From: Deltaproteobacteria bacterium
Lineage (GTDB): Bacteria; Bdellovibrionota_B; Oligoflexia; Oligoflexales; Bog-1112
Assembly: GCA_003136475.1 (NCBI GenBank)
Contig: PLEQ01000469.1
Location: forward strand, 1,888 to 10,186
DNA: 8,299 bases
Direction of reading: 5' to 3'
Both the position numbers and the translations under genes were made by a program. The notes beneath the pieces are model-generated. The model was given only the letters and a program-made list of their open reading frames with translations. It was not told the origin of the DNA and made no database searches. Position 1 is the first letter of the stretch; each line of letters starts with the position of its first letter. Shown here one piece after another: positions 1 through 5,135 of the stretch.

Positions 1-1041
1 AGTTCTAAAGAACTCTTGGGCGCCTTCCACCGCTTCCAGCCACGTGATACTATCGCCTGGTTTCACAAACGCGGTGTGGACCTCAAAAACGAAGCGGATG
101 GCAGGGTCTTTCCAACAACGGACAGTAGCGAAACGATACTCCAGTGTCTTCATGGAGAAACGCAAAGACTTAAGATCGATGTCCGCAAAGGCGCTAAGGT
201 CCAGAGCATGCGTCGCGAGGATGCCCAGTTTCACATCCATCTTCAAGATGGGACTCTCCTGCACGCTGACAAAATCTTGCTAGCCACAGGCAGCATGCCC
301 AATGGCTACACCTTAGCACAGTCCTTGGGGCACTCCATTGTCGATCCCGTGCCATCCCTTTTTACCTTTAACTGCCAACATTTCTTGCTGAACAATCTCA
401 TGGGCACATCCTTTCCCAAGGCTTCCCTCACCCTATCGATACCGGTCGGCACGCGTCACAAAACTTGGCACCAAAGCGGCCCCCTCCTCATCACTCATTG
501 GGGGCTGAGTGGCCCCGCAGTGTTAAAACTCTCGGCGTTCGCAGCACGCGAGCTGCATGCGACCCAGTACCAAGCCCAATTGACCATCAACTGGCTGGGT
601 GATCGTGATCAGGACAGCGTTTTCGATTTCTTGAACGCCTGGAAAGATGCCAATCCGCAGCAGAGCCTCAGCAATGCCGCTATCTTTGAACTGTCGAAAC
701 GTTTTCTGGCCCAGTTCTTTGCCTTTGCTTTAGCTGAGCGTTCACCCAGTACAACGTGGCAAGAGCTCACGAAGGCTGATTTGCGAGAGATCGCCCATAC
801 CCTGTGCCATACTAAAATTGCGGTGACCGGTAAGGGCATCTTCAAAGAAGAGTTCGTCACTTGCGGGGGGATCGACTTGAAAGAAGTCGATTTCAAAACC
901 ATGCAAAGCAAAATTTGTCCCGGTCTCTTCTTTGCCGGTGAGATTCTGAATCTGGATGGCATCACAGGCGGATTCAATTTTCAGGGCGCCTGGACTACGG
1001 GCTGGATCGCTGCTCAGGCTATGAGCTTGGACAATTTATAG
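1..1041 (+). CDS. HI0933/BaiN-family FAD-dependent oxidoreductase, 3' part (5' end outside window)
   Basis: The frame is open from base 1 and gives 346 codons plus TAG, so the gene starts upstream; the TTG at 16 is internal. The family has roughly 390-420 residues, so about 50-70 N-terminal residues, including the GxGxxG FAD-binding loop, are missing. Residues are numbered from base 1. A GRVFP block lies at 34-38, an LLATGS strand (second FAD contact region) at 93-98, THWGLSGPAVL at 165-175 in the inserted domain, and the C-terminal signature FAGEILNLDGITGGFNFQGAW at about 311-331, where FAGE and the GG-F-N-Q run contact the flavin. These mark the YhiN/HI0933 flavoproteins, often named aminoacetone oxidase-like or BaiN-like. 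They are cytoplasmic, and the physiological substrate is unknown in most species. No intrinsic terminator is evident in the 63 bases before the next gene. The family call is firm; the reaction is not. Confidence 0.93.
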   Translation, partial: SSKELLGAFHRFQPRDTIAWFHKRGVDLKNEADGRVFPTTDSSETILQCLHGETQRLKIDVRKGAKVQSMRREDAQFHIHLQDGTLLHADKILLATGSMPNGYTLAQSLGHSIVDPVPSLFTFNCQHFLLNNLMGTSFPKASLTLSIPVGTRHKTWHQSGPLLITHWGLSGPAVLKLSAFAARELHATQYQAQLTINWLGDRDQDSVFDFLNAWKDANPQQSLSNAAIFELSKRFLAQFFAFALAERSPSTTWQELTKADLREIAHTLCHTKIAVTGKGIFKEEFVTCGGIDLKEVDFKTMQSKICPGLFFAGEILNLDGITGGFNFQGAWTTGWIAAQAMSLDNL

Positions 1042-1104
1042 TTTTCTCATGATCCGTGAGGGAAAAGGAGACACCGCTAAACCCATTTGCAGGATAGGAA
1101 CTTT

Positions 1105-1521
1105 ATGCGCTTGAGTCATGCACTATTGGGCTGCTACCTCGTGAGTACCACAGTAAGCTTAGACGCAAACACGGTTGCGGATTGCAATCCCATGTGTCCA
1201 CAAATCTACACCTGCATAGGTAAAGAAGAAGGGTTTAACGAAGGTGCGAACCTTACGCTATCGCATATTGCTAGCGATATCCAAGCGGGTAAGCTCATTC
1301 TTAACGAGAGCTACCTGAATGCGAGCGATCCCATAGCGGCTTATATTTCTGAAATAGAAACCGACCTGTGTCAAAGCCTCACGACAACATTCGAAGAGTC
1401 TTGCTCGAACTTTCAGTGCACCTTGGCCCATGAAAGCGCGGCCTCATCTCTGATAGCTAGTTCCGCCTTTTGGTTCCGGCCCATCTTGAGCTTATACGGG
1501 TTTTTCCAATTGGACTTTTAA
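1105..1521 (+). CDS. small six-cysteine exported protein of unknown function
   Basis: I do not recognise this 138-residue protein. I chose the ATG at 1105 because AGGATAGGAA lies just upstream and because it puts a hydrophobic Sec-type signal at residues 2-20. An in-frame TTG at 1087 would add six residues and has no well-placed Shine-Dalgarno site (AAGGAG at 1065-1070 is 16 bases away). After the signal there are exactly six cysteines in two groups of three, C27-x3-C31-x5-C37 and C89-x10-C100-x4-C105. This suggests three disulfides in an oxidising compartment. The acidic, Asn/Ser-rich middle is probably folded. The tail from about 111 to 138 is hydrophobic and ends in Gln-Leu-Asp-Phe. It could be a membrane or packing segment; a terminal Phe also occurs in outer-membrane barrels, but this protein is too short to claim that. 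It converges on the next gene with a 21-base gap. Coding status rests on the signal peptide and cysteine pattern. Confidence 0.6.
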   Translation: MRLSHALLGCYLVSTTVSLDANTVADCNPMCPQIYTCIGKEEGFNEGANLTLSHIASDIQAGKLILNESYLNASDPIAAYISEIETDLCQSLTTTFEESCSNFQCTLAHESAASSLIASSAFWFRPILSLYGFFQLDF

Positions 1522-1526
1522 AAGTC
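1505..1526. repeat. two overlapping short palindromes at the convergent gene ends
   Basis: TCCAATTGGA (1505-1514) and GACTTTTAAAAGTC (1513-1526) are both perfect palindromes, and the second spans the TAA stop of the upstream gene. As RNA the second could form a five-pair stem with a TTAA loop, followed by TTTCC on the + strand. That is weak for an intrinsic terminator. It might end transcription modestly between the two convergent genes, or be chance in AT-rich sequence. Confidence 0.3.
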
Positions 1527-1542
1527 TTTCCGCACTTATGAA

Positions 1543-1977
1543 TTAATTGACCACTAATGCTTGTTCATATTCTCTGCGAGCGCCATTCAAATGATGACGG
1601 TGTAGCGCACAGATACATATGAGAAAAAACCCGATAGGTACCGAGATCCCCACACCTAGCGCAGCTCCAGCGGGTAGCCAAAAACTCCAATTGCTAAATT
1701 TTGCAATGAGCGCATTCGAAGTCGTCCAGCTCTGATCGATACTTTTTAACAGTTCAAGCATGTCTTGGGCATTGGCATTGCTTACGTTCCATTGCGTGAG
1801 AAAAGGGTCCAATGCCTGACGGCTTTTCTCAATCTCTTCACTGACGCTATCGATGGATGCTTCCATCTGGAGCGCTGTTTGATTCGCAAAACGGATAAGC
1901 TCATCGAATCTGTTTTGAGCTTGTGAAATGGGTGAGAAACAAATGAGAAAAAACCCAAGTACCATACGATTTTTCAT
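1543..1977 (-). CDS. small exported single-pass membrane protein, helical, function unknown
   Basis: This is a 144-residue protein that I cannot assign to a family. The ATG at 1977 is preceded by AAGGGCG at good spacing (about six bases). Residues 1-20 form a Sec signal (basic MKNR, hydrophobic core, small-x-Ala ending in SQA), with cleavage likely before Gln21. Residues 21-95 are polar and rich in Glu, Asp, Ser, Gln and Asn with regular hydrophobic positions, as in amphipathic helices or a short coiled coil, and contain no cysteine. Residues about 98-124 are a strongly hydrophobic, Gly/Ala-rich helix, followed by a basic tail (HRHH, ARR) at 126-144. The expected topology is a periplasmic helical domain, one membrane helix and a short cytoplasmic tail. 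A second ATG at codon 5 would shorten the signal slightly. It lies 65 bases downstream of the DUF924 gene on the same strand, so co-transcription is possible. A large dyad sits in that gap directly before its ribosome binding site. Confidence 0.6.
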   Translation of the reverse strand: MKNRMVLGFFLICFSPISQAQNRFDELIRFANQTALQMEASIDSVSEEIEKSRQALDPFLTQWNVSNANAQDMLELLKSIDQSWTTSNALIAKFSNWSFWLPAGAALGVGISVPIGFFLICICALHRHHLNGARREYEQALVVN

Positions 1978-1989
1978 GCAACGCCCTTG

Positions 1990-2020
1990 TCAATAATTTC
2001 CAATGCTCAGAAATTATTGA
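1990..2020. repeat. perfect AT-rich dyad, 11-bp arms, upstream of the small membrane-protein gene
   Basis: TCAATAATTTC (1990-2000) and GAAATTATTGA (2010-2020) are exact inverted copies around a nine-base centre. Read on the - strand, the dyad ends just before the AAGGG ribosome binding site of the gene starting at 1977, so it could be a repressor operator or a leader hairpin. Read on the + strand, it is followed by TTTTTT at 2021-2026. That is terminator-like geometry, but the stem is almost all A-T. Such a stop would limit + strand read-through into the antisense of the DUF924 gene. The symmetry is directly visible; the role is inference. Confidence 0.55.
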
Positions 2021-2042
2021 TTTTTTAGGCAGCGTCAACGTT

Positions 2043-2666
2043 TTATTTACGCAATGCGTCTGCTTGCTTCAAAAATGCAATTTCCTCAGGGCTTGAGGGA
2101 CGCTTGAGATCGCTGTTACGATGTGGGAAGCGTCCGAAACGCGCAATGATAGCACGATGGTGCCTTGCGTAATCGAGAGTCTGAGTATCCTTGAGTTGCT
2201 CGAACAAGACTAAGCCCGCATCCTGATCTTGCAAATTCTCAGCGTGCATAAAAGGCATATAAAGAAACTTCCTCTGCACCGGGGAATGCAAGTGCTGATC
2301 CGCGCCCACTCGAATCGCGGCTTTTGCAATACCCAAAGCTTTGGCATCGGTCGCAAAAGCTTGGGCCGAGTTTCGAAAGAGATTGCGGGAAAATTGATCG
2401 AGAACGATCACAAGCGCCAAGGCTCCTTCAGGTGTCTTGGTCCACTCATCGAAGTGACCGGCGGCTCCCTGCCTATAAGTCTCAAAAAATCGCTCATAAA
2501 TCATACGGTCAAAGGTCTCATCTTTCACAAACCATTGCCGTGGCGAAGCTTCCTGAAACCAAAAATCGAGGACTGTTTGCGGACTCATGAAAACCACCCC
2601 ATCTGAAACTCTATTGGTATGATAGCAAGCTGTTAAACCCAAAACCCACAGCAAGAGCTGTCGCAT
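2043..2666 (-). CDS. DUF924 family protein, possible lipoprotein form
   Basis: The 207-residue product matches the DUF924 family throughout, a set of all-helical TPR-like proteins without an assigned reaction. Visible hallmarks (numbered from the ATG at 2666) are VLDFWF at 32-37, LDQFSRN at 89-95, FLYMPFMHAENLQDQ at 134-148, a conserved His-His at 169-170, and FGRFPHRN at 177-184. Family members normally start just before VLDFWF and have about 180 residues. Here two starts are plausible. The ATG at 2666 has a TTAGG site upstream and adds a leader with Arg, a hydrophobic run and LTAC at 11-14, which fits a lipobox with Cys14 as the lipidated residue. The ATG at 2588 (MSPQ) gives the standard 181-residue cytoplasmic form and has GGGGTGG at about six bases. 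The family call is secure; the start and location are open. A candidate promoter and a leader hairpin lie upstream. Confidence 0.9.
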   Translation of the reverse strand: MRQLLLWVLGLTACYHTNRVSDGVVFMSPQTVLDFWFQEASPRQWFVKDETFDRMIYERFFETYRQGAAGHFDEWTKTPEGALALVIVLDQFSRNLFRNSAQAFATDAKALGIAKAAIRVGADQHLHSPVQRKFLYMPFMHAENLQDQDAGLVLFEQLKDTQTLDYARHHRAIIARFGRFPHRNSDLKRPSSPEEIAFLKQADALRK

Positions 2667-2692
2667 GTTCAAACCTAATAAGCAAAAAGGAG

Positions 2693-2730
2693 ATCCCCTG
2701 ACCGCCTGCGCTGCGCTTCAGCGTGGGGAT
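2693..2730. repeat. nested palindromic hairpin in the DUF924 leader
   Basis: ATCCCC (2693-2698) pairs with GGGGAT (2725-2730), and inside it CGCTG (2709-2713) pairs with CAGCG (2719-2723) around a CGCTT loop. The core CGCTGCGCTTC also occurs, in inverse orientation, in the right arm of the element at 2847-3029, so this is probably a relic or relative of the same repeat. On the - strand it would lie in the DUF924 5' leader and is followed by CTCC then TTTTT, a loose attenuator-like arrangement. Confidence 0.5.
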
Positions 2731-2751
2731 AGACCCGAAGTTCTGACTGGA

Positions 2752-2780
2752 GTTATATTCCTCTATAAATGCGATTGAAA
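2752..2780 (-). promoter_or_regulatory. candidate sigma70-type promoter for the DUF924 gene
   Basis: On the - strand, TTTCAA (2780-2775) is separated by exactly 17 bases from TATAAC (2757-2752). The -10 matches five of six consensus bases and the -35 three of six. Transcription would start near 2745, leaving a leader of about 80 bases that includes the nested hairpin. Confidence 0.4.
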
Positions 2781-2846
2781 CGGTTTCTTTTTGGACTTGT
2801 CCCAAATGATGTTTACAACAATAGAAGCTTTTTTCGAGAGAGTCTG

Positions 2847-3029
2847 CAGAAGGCCTAAGAGGCGACCCCTCGGCTTCGCTCGGGGTGACGGAGGGCTAAC
2901 GCTCCGTCACCTGTCCCACCCTCTCTCTCACGAGGTGACCGGCGAGGCTTACACTTCGTCCCAAGCGTCGTAAACCGTCACCTCGAGCGAAGCGCAGCGT
3001 AGTCGAGAGGTCGCCTTTTAGCCCCTCTG
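2847..3029. repeat. composite inverted-repeat element (REP/MITE-like)
   Basis: The left arm (2847-2891, 45 bases) aligns with the reverse complement of the right arm (2975-3029, 55 bases) at 40 of 45 positions. The one gap is a 10-base insertion (GCAGCGTAGT, 2994-3003) in the right arm. The interior holds further symmetry: GTGACGGAG (2885-2893) against CTCCGTCAC (2902-2910), and CGAGGTGAC (2931-2939) against GTCACCTCG (2977-2985). GTGAC cores therefore occur four times in alternating orientation. No transposase is present and no clear target-site duplication is visible, so this is a non-autonomous palindromic element or a cluster of intergenic palindromic repeats. Similar sequences built on CTCGAGCGAAGCG-type cores are known from intergenic regions of several bacteria. 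A folded transcript could act as a transcription barrier between the divergent genes. Confidence 0.75.
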
Positions 3030-3075
3030 TATTCTCTTAAATATTCCTGATTGCCGAGCAAGCAGAATTTCAGAT

Positions 3076-3104
3076 TTGAGTCAGCGCGCTTCATCTGCTA
3101 AAAT
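3076..3104 (+). promoter_or_regulatory. sigma70-type promoter for the LtaS-like gene
   Basis: TTGAGT (3076-3081) and TAAAAT (3099-3104) are separated by exactly 17 bases, matching four and five of six consensus positions. A start near 3111 would give a leader of about 93 bases. This is the best promoter match I find in the window. Confidence 0.6.
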
Positions 3105-3192
3105 TTCCCTGGTTTCCAAGAATTCATCAATAGAAAAAAGTGAGCTTTTGATCTGCTAGATCTGAGGTCTAATCGGGCTACAACCATCACTC

Positions 3193-3206
3193 TGAGGTTC
3201 TCATTG
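3193..3206 (+). promoter_or_regulatory. ribosome binding site deciding a TTG start
   Basis: TGAGG (3193-3197) lies six bases before the TTG at 3204. No ATG or GTG lies between the upstream in-frame stop (3141-3143) and this TTG. The first ATG in the gene (3303) falls inside the first membrane helix, so TTG is the likely start. The octamer TCTGAGGT holding this site is also present exactly 30 bases upstream (3161-3168), without a start codon after it. Confidence 0.6.
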
Positions 3207-5135
3207 TTTGGTTTCATACGTGTTTTGCGTGTTAAGAGTCGAGAATCTGAAAACAGTGACACACTAAGGAACTCCAGCCCTATCTCATACCTGGCCGTTA
3301 TCATGACCCTGGTCCAGAGTCTCTTAGGTTTGCATTTTTTGAATTCTGCGCCTTCGGAACTGACCTATGGCTTATCTGTATTCACTGTTGTCGTCTCTTC
3401 TATTAGCACTTTCATCTTTTTCACGATTCTAGAAATTTTGAGTTTCCGCAGCCCCCGGCTCCGTTTCGGACTGCATATCGGTGCTGTTGCCATCTATGTG
3501 CTCTTCTGGATTTTTCAAGCGCAGACCAAGAGCCTCTTGGGCTTTACACTGGTCGAGGAAAATTTCTTTCAAATCTTTGCACCGGAAGCTTTGGCAATGC
3601 TCTTTGGCGAAGCTGGTCCGCGACGCCTCGGCTTTGCTCTCTTCTGCGCAATTCTTTTGATTCCGATCGAGCAGGCTATTGCAAGACGCCAGACTTTCGG
3701 AACGGTACTCTATGGCAAACGTATAAGCTTGGGTCTCGGTCTGCTTTATTTTCTTCTCTGCTACTCTTTTCCGCTGGTCGACCCTGTTGCTTATTTCTTG
3801 CAAGATGCGGGTCACCTGACTCGCCTAGAATGGCAAATCCACCAAATTAATATTGGAAAAGAATTTCCTTATGTTAAAAATACCGTCGCGCAGTTGCCAA
3901 AAATTACCAGCCAGCCCCATGTCTTTCTTCTACAAATCGAATCTTTTAACGCCAATTTTGTCGAGAAGAAAAGCCCCGAAGGCATAACTTATACACCCTT
4001 TTACAACTCTCTTATTGGGCAGGGACTTTATGTCGATAAATTTTACGGACCCAGCATTCAGACGGCACGTGGTCAATTTATGATCCACTGCGGCATACCG
4101 GAAAGTTTGACAGCAAAATCGTTCATTGCCTACTACCGACATCGCTTCCATTGTTTACCGGACGTACTCAAGGCAGCAGGTTTTACAACCCTCTACTTTC
4201 ATAATTACAATAACGGGAATTACGACAATGGTGGACCATTTTTGGCCCGCAATGGTTTCGATACCGTCAAAGCGATGGACACCGAGTTTCTCCAAGCCGG
4301 CGACAGAAGGTTTATCTGGGGCTGGGGTTTGCAAGATGACAAGTTCTACCAAAAATTCTTTAGATATTTGGATGGGGTCGAACGGCAAAACCCTGGGCAA
4401 AAAAGATATTTCTCATCGCTCCTGACAGTCAGCAGTCACATGATGTTCGACCAGGTACCGCGGCGGCAACGTTATGTTTATGCTTTTCCCCGCGTAACCA
4501 ACCAACACTACGCGAATGCCATTCGGGTGACAGACGAATATCTCAGAGAATTTATTGGGCAGCTGCGCGCCAGGCCTTACCTCCAGGATAGCCTGATTAT
4601 CATCACCGGTGACCATAGTTTTCCGGTCGGGGAACACGGCAACTACGACAACGCGGTCGGCTATTACGAAGAGTCCTTTCGCACACCTTTTTTACTGATC
4701 TGGAATGGGCATGTTAGCCCACATCGAGAAACGGAAATCGCCTATTCACAGTTGGACATTGCACCGACTCTGCTTCATCTTCTCCACCTGGAAGTTCCCA
4801 ATCACTTTGCCGGTATCTCAATGTTTGAAAAACAAAGCACTCAACATGTCATCCCGCTCATTCAGCCTTACGGTGGTATCTACGTGGGAAATGTGCTCTA
4901 TCCATTTAAATACATTAAGCATCTCGCTTCGGGAAAAGAATTTCTCTATAACTTGGCGGCAGACAAGAATGAAGCGTTCAACCTGATCGACTCTCCCAAC
5001 TTTTCAGGGATGATAGAGGAAAGAAGACAGTCCCTCAAAACGCTCTTTCTGAACCAAGCCTTGCTCAATAAGGACCAAATTTGGCCTACAAACTTAGAAC
5101 TCGTCAAAGGACCTTACGCCAATCACAATGGTTGA
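3204..5135 (+). CDS. LtaS/MdoB-type membrane sulfatase-fold phosphoglycerol transferase
   Basis: The 643-residue protein has the two-part layout of lipoteichoic acid synthase and OpgB/MdoB: five membrane helices (about 27-46, 54-80, 87-106, 137-158, 173-195), then an extracytoplasmic sulfatase-fold domain from about 238. Catalytic-type residues are in place: metal-binding Glu246 in LLQIESF, the nucleophile Thr287 in SIQTARG, WGWGLQDDKF at 372-381 (the W-G-x-x-D-x-x-F block), His412 in SSHMMF, and Asp470-His471 in TGDHSF with His478 after it. Family members move phosphoglycerol or phosphoethanolamine from phospholipids to glycans, glycolipids or lipid A. In a diderm, periplasmic glucan or lipopolysaccharide decoration is more likely than teichoic acid. 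No glucan-synthesis gene adjoins it, so the acceptor is unknown. It has its own promoter, and its last 13 bases overlap the end of the convergent peptidase gene. Fold and class are secure; the substrate is inferred. Confidence 0.9.
   Translation: MFGFIRVLRVKSRESENSDTLRNSSPISYLAVIMTLVQSLLGLHFLNSAPSELTYGLSVFTVVVSSISTFIFFTILEILSFRSPRLRFGLHIGAVAIYVLFWIFQAQTKSLLGFTLVEENFFQIFAPEALAMLFGEAGPRRLGFALFCAILLIPIEQAIARRQTFGTVLYGKRISLGLGLLYFLLCYSFPLVDPVAYFLQDAGHLTRLEWQIHQINIGKEFPYVKNTVAQLPKITSQPHVFLLQIESFNANFVEKKSPEGITYTPFYNSLIGQGLYVDKFYGPSIQTARGQFMIHCGIPESLTAKSFIAYYRHRFHCLPDVLKAAGFTTLYFHNYNNGNYDNGGPFLARNGFDTVKAMDTEFLQAGDRRFIWGWGLQDDKFYQKFFRYLDGVERQNPGQKRYFSSLLTVSSHMMFDQVPRRQRYVYAFPRVTNQHYANAIRVTDEYLREFIGQLRARPYLQDSLIIITGDHSFPVGEHGNYDNAVGYYEESFRTPFLLIWNGHVSPHRETEIAYSQLDIAPTLLHLLHLEVPNHFAGISMFEKQSTQHVIPLIQPYGGIYVGNVLYPFKYIKHLASGKEFLYNLAADKNEAFNLIDSPNFSGMIEERRQSLKTLFLNQALLNKDQIWPTNLELVKGPYANHNG

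Larger units (their letters stand above)
2673..3203. other. 531-bp gene-free region between divergent genes
   Basis: No convincing gene lies here. The region contains, in order, the DUF924 leader with a structured hairpin (2693-2730), a candidate - strand promoter (2752-2780), a roughly 183-bp inverted-repeat element (2847-3029), a good + strand promoter (3076-3104) and the leader of the LtaS-like gene with a small hairpin (GATCT-GCT-AGATC, 3150-3162). Short reading frames through it are crossed by the palindromes and read as low-complexity by-products. The GC-rich palindromic part contrasts with the AT-rich flanks, as expected for an inserted repeat. Confidence 0.7.

Noticed and set aside
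609..977. 122-codon open frame on the - strand inside the flavoprotein gene
   Set aside because: It lies opposite a well-supported conserved coding region, including the FAD signature. It is an antisense by-product.
1087..1104. TTG start for the six-cysteine protein
   Set aside because: It has no properly spaced Shine-Dalgarno site, and it would place Asp-Arg-Asn before the signal. The ATG at 1105 fits better.
2611..2805. 64-codon open frame on the - strand
   Set aside because: It overlaps the DUF924 start in another frame, begins with TTG, crosses the leader hairpin and shows no domain.
2791..2973. 60-codon open frame on the + strand through the palindromic element
   Set aside because: It starts at a TTG without a good ribosome binding site. 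Its second half is simply the translated inverted repeat, and no protein family is recognisable.
2847..3029. CRISPR array
   Set aside because: The repeats are inverted, not evenly spaced direct repeats with unique spacers.
2847..3029. tRNA or other known structured RNA gene in the GC-rich stretch
   Set aside because: The fold is long imperfect arms with nested palindromes; there is no cloverleaf, CCA end or recognisable RNA family motif.
3303..5135. ATG at 3303 as the start of the LtaS-like gene
   Set aside because: It would cut away half of the first membrane helix, while the TTG at 3204 has a well-spaced TGAGG.
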